Positions 47,801-57,456 of a stretch of 64,000 nucleotides of DNA are shown in pieces; position 1 is the first letter of the stretch, and each line of letters opens with the position of its first letter. The position numbers and the translations under genes were made by a program. Location: contig NC_134081.1 in NCBI RefSeq assembly GCF_000715075.1, forward strand, positions 111,822,289 through 111,886,288. Reading direction: 5' to 3'. A model generated the notes under the pieces. The model saw only the letters and a program-made list of their open reading frames with translations. It did no database searches and was not told where the DNA came from. Source of the stretch: Nicotiana tabacum (Eukaryota > Streptophyta > Magnoliopsida > Solanales > Solanaceae).

Positions 47801-48089
47801 CTAGCATCACCTCACTAGTCACTAGGTTTGTGATTGTACATATTTTTGACACAAATTCCACCTTGTTTCCCTTATCACAGATCTGGGAAATACTTAGCAA
47901 GCTGTACTTCAACCCGTTCACATAGTACACATTTTTGATTGAGTGTGAGAGAGACTTCCCAATCCTTCCAACTCCCAGAATGTATCTTTTCTTGCCATTT
48001 CCAAAGGATACACTCCCTCCTTGCAGGGCTTTAAATGAAAGGAAATCATTTGTACTTCCAGTCATGTGCTTTGAGTAGCCACTGTCCAT
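44896..48089 (-). pseudogene. E pol: protease, integrase, RT, RNase H
   Basis: On the - strand: protease MDSGYSKHMTGS (48089; the conserved Cys after DSG reads Tyr), the integrase zinc region LWHRRLGHASFTLL, and core motifs LLHMDLCGSM, MRSDHGTEFDN and QQNSVTERKNR (Gly of QQNG reads Ser). RT is well kept from 46400 ([36 protein letters not shown]). It breaks at about 45833, where one base is missing within the codons of the catalytic YVDD box. RNase H ends at 44896 after DIFTKALSREHFE. Further breaks lie near 47330, 46990, 45660, 45400, 45265 and 45140. Confidence 0.9.
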
Positions 48090-48569
48090 GTACTATTGTA
48101 GGCTGCTTCTTTTCACTATTCCCTGCATTTTTTATATGAGGGACCAGGTTCTCTACCAGTAGTTACTTTTTCAGCGAAAACTTTATTTTTCTGCTGTGAC
48201 TGAAATCTGGCCTTACAGTTTTCTTTAAAGTGCCCAGTGTTGCCACGGGGAATGCAAAGCCAGTTATCAGGTACAGTAACGTACTTGCTATGAGGGTTGT
48301 AGGGAATCTTTTCCCTTTGGAACTCAATCCCCTGCATGTTTCCCCCATCGTTGGTGTACATGGCAGTGATAGCATCAGAGGACCACATCCACTTGAGTGA
48401 TTTTTCAAGGTCACTCTTCACTCTTCCTAGTTCTTCATGAAGTTGTTTGTTTTTCTCAAGCTCAGCACACGAACTAGACTTCACTGAATTTAACTCACTT
48501 TCAAGCTTAATGTGTGCCTCACTTGCAACTTCCTTTCCCTTTTGAGAATTTTCAGTCTTACTTTCTATT

Positions 48570-48835
48570 TTAGGTTCCCTAATTTTTTCCTTCAAGTCCA
48601 CTACCACCACTAATAGGTCATCTCTCTCATGCTCAATGTTAGCAACTCTCTCAGTTAAGACTTCTTTTTCCTTTCTTACACACTCAAGGGTCTCTTTTAG
48701 GTCTACCACAGCGACTATTAGATCATCTCTTTCATGTTCTACATGTGCAATTTTTTCATCTAAGGCATCCTTCTCTTTCTTCAGGTTCTGAATTGTCTCC
48801 TTTAAATCAATAACAACGATTACTAAGTCATCTCT
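48570..48835 (-). repeat. 105-bp (35-residue) repeats in the E gag coiled coil
   Basis: Three tandem copies are seen in the protein, with cores DDLVIVVIDLKET, DDLIVAVVDLKET and DDLLVVVVDLKEK. They are spaced exactly 35 residues apart and linked by KEK-rich heptads. A weaker copy (KDALTVVVGEAE) may precede them. Confidence 0.85.
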
Positions 48836-49477
48836 GGTTTGTTCTGCTTCTCCTACCACCACAGTTAAAGCATCTTTATCATTTATAAGGCTGTGATAAG
48901 CATCAATTAACACATTTGCCAAAGACATAAGTATTTTAGGAGAATAAGATTTCAGATTTCTCTGAACATCTAGAAAATTTACCTCATCATCGTCGTCATC
49001 TTCATAATCATCAGATTGAGCCATCAAGGCAAAGATTGAGTCATATTTAGTTACTTCACTTTCCACTTCCATCATTGAATATCACCATGATCATTTTCTT
49101 CTTCAGATTCGCTAGAGGAGTCTCCCCATGCAGCAAGAGCTTGCTTTACAACATTGTCAGCGGCATACTTTTTCTTGAAGCGTTTGTAAGGAACTGAGTT
49201 CCTCTTGGCTGCTTTGTCAAAGTTGTTTTTGTACTGATCTTGCTTTAGGAGAGGGGACTCCTTGATGAAGTGTCCTGGCTTGCCACATTTATGACAGAGG
49301 TCATAATTTTTTGGCTTGCTAGAACTTCCCCTTTTTGGAATGCATCCATTCATGCGAACCATCTTCTGGAATCTTCTTGTCAAGTAAGCCATATCACCAT
49401 CCTCATCACTTGAATCGTTGTTGTCTGTCTTGAGGACCAGGTTCTTCTATCTTTTGGGTTCTCTTCTTTCATTGTCC

Positions 49478-49534
49478 TTCTTCTTCTTCTTCTTCTTCTT
49501 CTTCTTCTTCTTCTTCTTCTTCTTCTTCTTCTTC
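49478..49534. repeat. (CTT)n microsatellite within E gag
   Basis: About 19 uninterrupted CTT units on the + strand. On the - strand they read as Lys, Glu or Arg codons, depending on frame. This trinucleotide expansion lies in the basic linker before the knuckle. Confidence 0.95.
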
Positions 49535-50209
49535 ATTTCATATATTTTTAGATTGCCAACAAGTTCATCTATGGTCAATGTCTGCAAGTACTTCGCCTCT
49601 GTAATGGCGTTCACTTTGCTTTCCTAAGAACTGGGTAGTACACTAAGGATTTTCCTAACAAGCTTGTTTCTTGGAATGGTTTCACTAAGAGAGTGAAGCT
49701 CATTAATGATGTAGGTGAAGTGAGTATGCATATCTTGGATGGATTAATCATCTTTCATCCTGAAGAGCTCGTATTCAGTTGTGAGCATGTCGATCTTGGA
49801 TTGCTTAACCTGTGTTGTTCCTTCGTGAGCTGTCTGAAGAGCCTCCCAGATTTCTTTTGCTGATTGGCATGCCGATATCCTGTTATATTACCAATGCCAC
49901 AAATAAGAATTTTCTTTGCACGAAAGTTCTTTTCTATGGCCTTTCGATCAGCGTCATTGAATTCCTTCCTCGTCTTGGGAATGGCTACAGCTGGGTCGCC
50001 AAGATTCTTGGTGGGAACAAAGGGTCCATCACATATGACATCCCATAGCTCAGAATCTTCAGCCATGATGAAGTAGTGCATCCTAGTTTTTCACCATACA
50101 TAATACTGTCCATTGAACCTAGGTGGTCTGTAAGTAACTGGCCTTCTTCGAAGTTTGGAGGAGTAGCCATGAGGATCCTTTCTAGGTATTAACCTGATAT
50201 AAAGAACCC

Positions 50210-50221
50210 GCTCTGATACCA
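50210..50221 (-). promoter_or_regulatory. Primer binding site for initiator tRNA-Met (E)
   Basis: The - strand reads TGGTATCAGAGC two bases inside the right LTR, the same arrangement as in D. Confidence 0.9.
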
Positions 50222-50223
50222 AT

Positions 50224-51112
50224 TGATAGAATATAAGGGTCCACCAAACTCTATAGAGAACCAGGTTCTCTATCAGTTCCACTAGAACACACGCACACTG
50301 CAGTAAGTAAATGATAAGAGAATTTTTACGTGGAAAATTTCCAGCTCAACGGGATTAAAAACCACGACCTAGGAATTAACCTAGGAATTATAACATCTAC
50401 AACCTAGGAATTAACCTCTTAATCCCTCATTAACTTGTAATACTCTATTACAAGTCACTTTGTAATAACTCTATTACAAAGACTTTACAACTCGACTAAC
50501 TCTAGCCAAGACTCAAAAACAAAAGTTTAAGGTTTACAAAGGGTTTTCTACAGAATACTTCTAAACAAGCTAAGTAGGAATTACAATTGAAGAACTATTA
50601 TAAAGTTATAACTCAACTAAGGACATTCAATGACTTGATGTGGGGAACTGGTCCGTAGTAGTATTATTCTTTGTTCTTGATGCACTTGAGAATTGATTGC
50701 TTGATGTATGACCAATGACCGTGTGAGAGCTTGAATGAATTCTCTAAGTGAACAAGTAACTTATTTTACCTTCCTTGATGTTAATAATGCATTTGTGAAA
50801 TCACTAGTATGATGTAAGTAAGGTAGGTAAAAGACACTCCCCATAAAGTTGACTGCTGCACTGTTTCTGTACTGTAGCGTGTGCAAGCAGCAGCTTTACA
50901 GCTGGGGCAGTTGACTTGTGCAGTTTCCTCGGGAAACGGTAGCTATCTGTTCCCTCTGTTGTTCTTTTGACTCTGAAGAGTTGAATCATATCTCAAGCTG
51001 GAACCTTTGGATCTTAAGGTCTTAAGAATGTGTAACAAGTTACTTATCTGGTTCTTGACAGTAAGTTTGTTAGATCATCAAAACATAACAGGGATATACA
51101 TATAGCCTATCA
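50224..51112 (-). repeat. E LTR (5' LTR in element orientation)
   Basis: 889 bp, from TGATAGAATATAAGG to TATAGCCTATCA. It is closely similar to 40764-41682 after its first ~35 bases. Confidence 0.88.
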
Positions 51113-51390
51113 CTCATGACAACAGCATCCAATCAGTATTGAAGACTATTTTACAGTTTTGAATCTCAGCTGCATTATGAAAGAATATAAAGACAAAGGT
51201 TCATTTCTAGCAAAATAATGTCTATGCTCTAAAGAAAATTCAAAAGCACCAGATTTGATCTTAGTTTTATTTCAAGAAAACCATCAATATACAAAATCAA
51301 TTGGAATAACTACAAAAAAGAACATGATATTCATGTTAGCAAATCATTCATACCAAGGTACCCACACATACAAACACAACACCATTGCTC
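51113..51390. other. 3' flank of the peroxidase gene
   Basis: About 280 bp between element E and the peroxidase stop. On the - strand it should hold the 3' untranslated region and polyadenylation site. E therefore inserted within ~300 bp of the gene's 3' end. Confidence 0.5.
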
Positions 51391-52686
51391 TTAACTATTC
51401 ACAACTGCACATTGCTTCCTAATTTCACCAGCAGAGCCAGTCTTGACTTCAATTCTGCTCATTTTCTCCATTGCCTGAGCAAATTCAGCATAGAATTGTT
51501 TGAGCGATCCTTGTACTAGCTGGTTGATGTATAACTTTGTTGTCGCACTTGTAGTCAAGGCTGCATCAGATTGGAATAGCCCTCTTCTCTTGAGCAGAAG
51601 CTTAAAGTAGCTAAGATCAAATGTCCTGAAACTGCCAGGATCCATTTCAACAATTGTGGTATTGTCATTGATTGATTTGCATTTCTTCACCTTAAGATTA
51701 GCTGCATATTCCCTGTCTAGAGATGGATCTTGTGTTCCCAAAACTCCAGTAAAATTGTATAAACGTGTTGAAAATGACGAGCAATGAGAGATTCCAATAG
51801 TATGTGCACCTAATAATATATTATTCATAGTAATAATGTTTTTTTTTTGTAGAAAAACTAAATTTATGGAAAATCTCAATATAGAAGAACTAAGTAGAAA
51901 TTTGTATTATTTTAAACTTACCAGTCAATAGGACCAAGTCTTTTAGGTCAAGACCTTTGCTAGCAAAAGATGTCTGAAGACTGGAAAAGTTACTAGTTGG
52001 AGGAGGGATGTTTTCCGAGGCTTCAGAGGCATTTGATATTGTTCCATCTCTTCTACCAGTTGGTACATTCCAGAAAGGGGCTCCCTATCATACAAAGAAG
52101 ATAAAAATGGACAATAAGATAATTAGAAAATACCAACTAGTTTACAATTGTTAGTTCAAGTTTTATACTTACAGTCACCACAAGAGAGTCTCTAGCAACC
52201 AATGCAACAATATCTGCACAAGAGACTACACCAGGGCATTCAGCTTCAACTATTTTCTTTACACCATCAATGAATGAGAAGCCTCTCAATGTTTGATTAG
52301 GGACAGCCACTTTTTCCGTTTGATTTTTTGTGCTCGACGTGAAATTCAGAAGTACAGAACCATCACAACCCTACAAATACTCAGAAGAAAAATGAGAAAA
52401 TTAAGTTATAATACTTCAAGAATGGCACTAAGTGAATATATAGCTGCAAATATGTGACACACTTATATACCCTGACAAAGCAATCGTGGAAATGCAGTCT
52501 GAGCAAGGCTGCTGCAAGAGATGGAGCATTTGGGATATGCTTTTGGACATAATCTTGAATTATCTTCTCTGCTTTTGGACAGCTCTTTGCATAAAAGTTG
52601 AGCTGTAACTGAGCATGGCTAGAACTCAATACTCCTAGTAGAATGCACAACACTAGAAAATTACCCAAACAGCCAAATTTAGCCAT
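51391..52686 (-). CDS. Class III secretory peroxidase (PER3/RCI3-like), four exons, intact
   Basis: Exons on the - strand: 52471-52686, 52173-52370, 51922-52084 and 51391-51809, all with GT-AG introns, giving 331 residues. It oxidises phenolics and other donors with H2O2 in the cell wall or apoplast and is heme-dependent. It has a signal peptide (residues ~1-25, hydrophobic [10 protein letters not shown]) with the mature start near QLQLNFY. The distal site is [10 protein letters not shown] (Arg63, His67), followed by GCDGSVLL. The structural motif is GRRDG, and the proximal heme ligand is His195 in AHTIGISHC. All eight conserved Cys are present (in SCP, HDC, GCD, ECP, SCAD, SHC, KKC and QCA). 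Four exons is the ancestral class III arrangement. An in-frame ATG at 52764 is unlikely to be the start, because it lies only ~15 bp downstream of the TATA box and would lengthen the signal peptide with charged residues. From memory the sequence is closest to Arabidopsis peroxidase 3 (RCI3). Nothing is broken. Confidence 0.95.
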
Positions 52687-52778
52687 TTTAATTAAGTACT
52701 TCTTTTTGCAACTTTTGAAAGAGGTCTCTTTCTTTGTTTGAGTTACTACACATATCAACTCCAAAGAAATCAGAGAGC

Positions 52779-52785
52779 ATTTATA
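52779..52785 (-). promoter_or_regulatory. TATA box of the peroxidase gene
   Basis: The - strand reads CCTATAAATGC about 95 bp upstream of the chosen ATG. Transcription would be expected to start ~30 bp further, near 52750, leaving a ~65-base leader. This supports the ATG at 52686 over the one at 52764. Confidence 0.75.
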
Positions 52786-53339
52786 GGCACATGCATTGCT
52801 TTAGCTATCTTGCGTTAGTCTGTTATAAAATACCTGCTATATTAGTTGACATATATACAAGCTGATGAGCTTTGGATAATCTTGTTAAATTAATCGAGGT
52901 AGAGGACATCTGCATATTGTTTTTGTTCTGTGTATTAAGAGATATAAGGCATTTGGTATTAGTAGCTAATAACTTCACCAGAAATTAAACCACCAACCTC
53001 TTAATGTACTTGGGGATAATATTTTAGCATAGTTTGTTCATCAGCCAACTAATTTTCAATTTCATGTTAGCAGTTTCATTTGATCTAATATTGAATGTTA
53101 GGTGCTTGAAACATTTCATTCTACAAAAATAACGTTTAATTTATATATACGTGAAAAATAATATTAGGCACCTGAAACATTTCCCACATGTTCTTTATAC
53201 AAATATATGTTTCTGCTTGCAAAGTGGCTTGATTTAGGTTCCAGATTACAAAGAATGGAGAGATTAATTCCAGAATAATTGAAGTTTAACACGTCTAATT
53301 GATTGGTGGAGGAAAAAATTAAAGTAGGCATTACATTAA
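52786..53339. other. Upstream region of the peroxidase gene
   Basis: AT-rich intergenic DNA with no ORF. It presumably holds the rest of the promoter; I cannot assign specific elements. Confidence 0.4.
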
Positions 53340-54149
53340 TTTCTCTCTATATATATATAATTTAGGGAATGAAAAAGTTGATGTGGCATCTCTCGAAAGC
53401 TAGAAATTTCATCTATTTTTTTTTCTCTTTTTTTTGGGAGGTGTTTCCTGGGGGGTTCCTCTTTTTTTATTTTTAACCATTTAAATCAAATGTTTGATAG
53501 AAAAAATACGCTCATTAACTGAGCCAAGCCTTTCATTCAAAAGGCACACCCATTAACTGAATTACTGAGCTAAATGTTTCATTCAAAAGGCATGCCCACT
53601 TATTTTAGAAGCCTAACGATTTCTTCTTCCATTTTAATAAGGGGCCAAGCATTTTTGTAATAAATACAATCAAAGACTGAGTAATTTTATACTATTAAAA
53701 TACTCTTAAACTGCCGAAAGGGAGGATGAGAGAGAGAGACTGAGGGTGTTTTTGGTACGAACGAAAATGTTTTTCATGGAAAATATTAGAAAATTATGAA
53801 AAATCAATGGTTTTATCACTTATTTTCTCTTGTTTGGTTGGTGAGTGAAATTCTTTTTCCGCAAAATATTTTCTAGTGTTTGGTTAGAGAGTAAAAAATA
53901 TATTTTACAAAAACAATTTTTTATGTTACTCTCCTCACTCCTCTTCCCCAAAGTCCCTATGTTTCCTGTGCCCCTCCCCCCAATACCTAATATTTTAATG
54001 ACTCTATTTTCATAACTTTTCAGCCTATGAACGTATATGGTAAAAGATAATTGCCTCCGACTCAAAAAGCAAAATGAAGCAACTCAATTTTGTACGCCAA
54101 GCTGTGCGACCACTTTTGTCGGAAACATAGTCGAAGTTATATAATAAAA

Positions 54150-54254
54150 ATGTAACTAATTGTTTTTAATTTTTTTACCGTTTCGGTCGGAAATTTCAAA
54201 CAATAGTGTTCCGTCGGAAATTTTCGGTCGGAAAAACGCGATTTTTTAATAGTG
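54150..54254 (-). mobile_element. CACTA (En/Spm) transposon terminus, fragment
   Basis: Read on the - strand from 54254, the sequence begins CACTATTAAAAAATCGCG. It continues with subterminal motifs TTTCCGACCGAAA, TTCCGACGGAAC and TTTCCGACCGAAA. A CACTA end followed by clustered short TCCGAC repeats is typical of CACTA superfamily elements. A further TTTCCGACAAAAG lies near 54115. No matching opposite terminus or transposase is seen, so only one end remains or the partner is beyond recognition. Confidence 0.6.
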
Positions 54255-54504
54255 TGCTTTATTTTTTTTTACGCAAAAACAACGTTGAAATTTATGCTCC
54301 ATAACTATAAAAAAAAATACTATTTCTACAACCACATGAAAATAAAGTACTCATTATGTTGAAATGAAAGAAAATATTTTTTCTACGTCATGAAAAAAAA
54401 AACTTTTTTATATCGTGAAAAAAAAATACTCATTTGTTGAAATAAAAAAAATACTCTATTTATAACATGAAAAGAAAATACTATTAATAATATTTTTCTT
54501 TAGG

Positions 54505-54600
54505 TAGGGGCGGAAGTGGGGTGGGTGGAGTTGGGGGTGGCGTAGGGGTGAATAAGTGGGTTGGTAGGGGTTGGTGGGGATGGGGAATGGGGAAAGGTTG
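54505..54600. repeat. G-rich low-complexity tract
   Basis: About 95 bases with many GGGG and GGG runs on the + strand. A C-rich stretch (CCCCTCCCCCC) lies ~540 bp upstream at 53970. The glycine/tryptophan-rich ORF readable here is a by-product of the composition. Confidence 0.6.
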
Positions 54601-55816
54601 GAAAACATTGGTGGATCGTGAGTTTATGAGTAAATTGTTTACCAAAACATCTAAGCAACTAAACATGAAAAAATTAAAAAATATTTTTTTAAAAATAGAA
54701 AATATTTTCGTCTGTGCAAGAAATATGATAATATTCAGATGTGCCAAGGTTCGTTATTTCGGTCGATTTTTTAGTTAATCGCAAGAAACCTCATGGCGTT
54801 GGAGAATCTTCCTTTTTTTGTCCTCTTTGAGAATCTTCCTTCAATAAAGTACAATTAGGTAGAATAACCTGGTTAGTGAAGATTTTCATTTTATTTTCTT
54901 TTTAAAATAAAACGTTCTTGGAATGAAATTTGTTGCCTGCACATCATTTTCCTTCTATCCTTGAAAAATAGATGCTTTTTATCTAATCTAAGACAGTAAC
55001 GTTATTTAGGGGTATTCATAATTATTAGTGAAACTTTCTCATTGTTAATGCAGAAGAAACACCCTATATTAAAGACAAAAAGGCTCATATATGAAATGCC
55101 AATTCGTGCACCAAAGATAGTATGTCAGTGATTTTTTTTTTTTAATAATATTTTGAATCTTCTGGCGTGTAGGAAGACTTTCTTGATAGATTTTGGTGGT
55201 GGTGTACAGAATGTGTTCTTTTTAATTTGATAGAGGAAAGAAGAAATAACATTATATTAAATCGACGGATACGTGCTTATAGATCTGAACATATATTTAA
55301 GGAGTAATGGACTTTGGGATAAAGGTAAATCAGGATTTAGAAACAATTCCTATTTTTTCCCCGTGACAATCATGCGCGAATCACTTCCATAAATTTTTCC
55401 ATTATAATGTCTTAATATTTTGATTTTCTTCCCCTTGCCACAATTGATGTTTATTAATATATATTAATATTAATGTTATTAATGGGTATATTGTATTATC
55501 ACCAACAAGACAAAAAAGTTGGACCCTTAGCTATACATGTCTACGATTTCATTCCCACAAATTCAAGAGAAATCCATTAAAAATTAAGCTTCCGTTATAA
55601 ACACGATGTGAGTGCTATGAACGGCTTTCTTGTGAGTCAACCTCTCATTTGCTTGAGACTTTTCAGTCAAGGATAGCCTCCTCATAAAATTAATTTTAAC
55701 AGTCAGTTGAGAGATGACTTACGTATTTTGTTCTTTATATAATTATGAGAATTAGAAAGATTTTTCTTTTTCATTAAGATGATTGATATCTCGTAATTAG
55801 TTTTTTGTTTTAGTTT

Positions 55817-55820
<4 letters not shown>

Positions 55821-55852
<32 letters not shown>
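55821..55852. repeat. (AT)n microsatellite
   Basis: Sixteen AT units, followed after a short gap by a poly-T run (55866-55881). Confidence 0.95.
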
Positions 55853-55854
<2 letters not shown>

Positions 55855-55952
55855 CTTTCTTCTTCTTTTTTTTTTTTTTTTGCATACATCATGCCTTATA
55901 TGTTTGTTTATTTCTAATTCTTAACCGCTTGTGCATTTAGAAGAAGTTTATA

Positions 55953-55985
55953 CCTCGCGCGAAGCGCGAGGAGGAGGTTAACTAG
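55953..55985 (+). mobile_element. Helitron 3' terminus
   Basis: A perfect GC-rich hairpin, CCTCGCGC-GAA-GCGCGAGG (55953-55971), is followed by ten bases and CTAG at 55982-55985, then T. Helitrons end in a hairpin about ten bases before CTRR and insert between A and T, so the geometry fits exactly. A possible 5' end lies near 53341 (TCTCTCTATATATATA, then GTTGATGTGGCATC about 40 bases on), which would give a ~2.6-kb non-coding element. That end is uncertain. No Rep/helicase gene is seen. Confidence 0.65.
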
Positions 55986-56639
55986 TTTAGAAATTAAGCC
56001 AGGGATACTGGTAGACATTTTTGTTAAAGGAACTTAAACTGTTTGTTCCATGGAATAGACAACTCGCGATGAAAAGGAATGTTCAACTATTTCATTAAAG
56101 AATGGAAAATGGTAGATATTGAAGTTGAAGACGTGAAGAACGCAGTCCAAATTTCACCATGACCCTAGTAATTTTCTAAATATTATGGGGAAAATACACA
56201 AATTACCTTTTCAACTCATTTTAAAAAGTCGGTTAACATCTTAACTTTCTGTGTGATCTTATTACCCTTTATTTTCTAGCTTCCAAATAAGATTTTCTTT
56301 GATCATGTTTTTTTGCAAATAGTTATTTTCAATTTCAATGTACTTTTCTGATAATAAAATCATGAAAATATACAGAAGAGGGCAGAGAAAATTTCTCTTA
56401 CGAGAATATGGACATTAGGATATTATACTAACCTTTTGCTTGGTCATAAAAAGTGTTATACTATCCTTTTTTTTAATATGTGTTTACCCTCAAAATCGGA
56501 TAACAATTGAATTTGTTAGTGGTTTAAAGGATATGCGGATTAACTTGATACAAAGCGATAAATTAGATTGCAATTGAAATAAATAATGATAAATTAACCG
56601 TAAACCACATGAATTGGATGATTTCAGCTTAGGTAATGT
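55986..56639. other. Intergenic AT-rich DNA
   Basis: About 650 bp with no ORF, RNA gene or recognisable repeat. Confidence 0.5.
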
Positions 56640-57328
56640 ATAAGGTCAAAACTGAGTTTGCCCTTCGTGCGACTAATCAAGATTGGAGCATGATGGACCG
56701 AGGTACGTCATTATAATATCGAGCTGTGATGTAAAGTTGGAAGGTCGAGCTTGAGACCCAGAGACCGATCAGTACCGAGATCGAGTCAAGGTCGAACTCG
56801 AGACCCAGAGATCGATCAAATACCGAGATCGAGTCAAGGTCGAGCTCGAGATCCAGAGACCGACCAAGATCGAGACCGAGCCAAGGAACAACAAAGCCGT
56901 TATAGCCGTATTTGGGGAGAGAATCTCGGCTGAAATCACGGCTTTAATCAAGGAAAAGCCAATTAATTAATCTATCATGGGATCCTCACTATGTATTTTT
57001 AATTATATCCAAAGTAAGATTCCTCCACTATATTAGGAATGGCTAACATTTGTAAAGGGCAGGTTGATATGCATTCACACATTCTCACATTCAGAGATTA
57101 TTGAGATTTACATAACATCTAGCAAATATTATCCTTTTTTGGGCTTTTAATATTGATTCATCTTGTTTATTTATCAATCATTCTCTACTCAATTAGGGTT
57201 TGTATTCATTCCTTTTTACAGTCAATATTCAATATATCCCTACTTATTTTTCCAATTTGTGCCGAGTTATACCACGTATCCTTAGAACTACGTATAAATT
57301 CAACTCTATCCCTTTTTCGAGTAAATAA
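56640..57328 (+). repeat. F 5' LTR (approximate)
   Basis: The right edge is set by the primer site at 57331. The left edge is uncertain; TGTATAAGGTC at about 56638 is a reasonable start. The LTR holds tandem repeats of a 48-bp unit at 56730-56886. The partner LTR is outside the window, so the edges cannot be tested here. Confidence 0.5.
56730..56886. repeat. 48-bp tandem repeats in the F LTR
   Basis: About three units built on CCGAGATCGAGTCAAGGTCGA and CTCGAGACCCAGAGA. Two clear starts are at 56774 and 56822, flanked by partial copies. Short CGAG-rich tandem repeats are common in the U3 of Tat-type LTRs. Confidence 0.85.
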
Positions 57329-57330
57329 CT

Positions 57331-57348
57331 TAGCGCCCACCGTGGGGC
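57331..57348 (+). promoter_or_regulatory. F primer binding site
   Basis: TAGCGCCCACCGTGGGGC. It resembles the TGGCGCCCACCGTGGGG-type site seen after the 5' LTR of many plant Tat elements, with a G-to-A change at the second position. The cognate tRNA is not assigned. Confidence 0.65.
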
Positions 57349-57456
57349 TAAGGATAACAGTGGTTATTTGGTACGAATCTCTGTAAAACACACCATTTTA
57401 CACTTGCTCTTGGAAGTGTCTTTGATTTCGGGTTAAAAACGACGAACTCTCAATTA

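Larger units (their letters stand above)
48116..50170 (-). pseudogene. E gag with repeated coiled coil and lysine-codon expansion
   Basis: Starts MATPPNFEEGQ at 50170. The SIRE-type YYVWWKTRMHYFI and SELWDVICDGPF follow. The capsid region is broken near 49750 and 49630. A run of AAG triplets lies at 49478-49534. The knuckle CHKCGKPGHFIKES (about 49290) has lost its final Cys to Ser. The 319-codon frame 48116-49075 holds an acidic patch (YEDDDDDEV) and three 35-residue coiled-coil repeats that start ERDDL or RDDL (residues ~81, 116 and 151). A second knuckle has the first Cys in LCIPRGNTGHFKENC and lacks the second. The repeats may mediate self-assembly of the particle. Confidence 0.85.
40764..51112 (-). 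mobile_element. SIRE-lineage Ty1/copia element 'E'
   Basis: LTRs at 40764-41682 (919 bp) and 50224-51112 (889 bp) flank gag-pol and a third ORF. On the - strand the LTR starts TGATAGGC. An initiator-Met primer site and a polypurine tract are in place. Layout and motifs match element D, but the LTR sequence is different, so it is a separate family within the lineage. The bases outside the LTRs (GGTTT and CTCAT) do not form a target duplication. Confidence 0.88.

Noticed and set aside
52687..52764. Upstream in-frame start for the peroxidase
   Set aside because: It lies just downstream of the TATA box, before the likely transcription start, and would add a Lys-rich extension ahead of the signal peptide.
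54484..54778. Gly/Trp-rich and Pro-rich ORFs on the two strands
   Set aside because: They are by-products of the G-rich tract; there is no start context, splice structure or family match.
55953..55971. Rho-independent-like terminator
   Set aside because: The hairpin is in a plant nuclear context and is followed by the CTAG-T signature of a Helitron, not a T tract.
56730..56886. CRISPR-like array
   Set aside because: The repeats are directly adjacent 48-bp units without unique spacers, inside a retroelement LTR.
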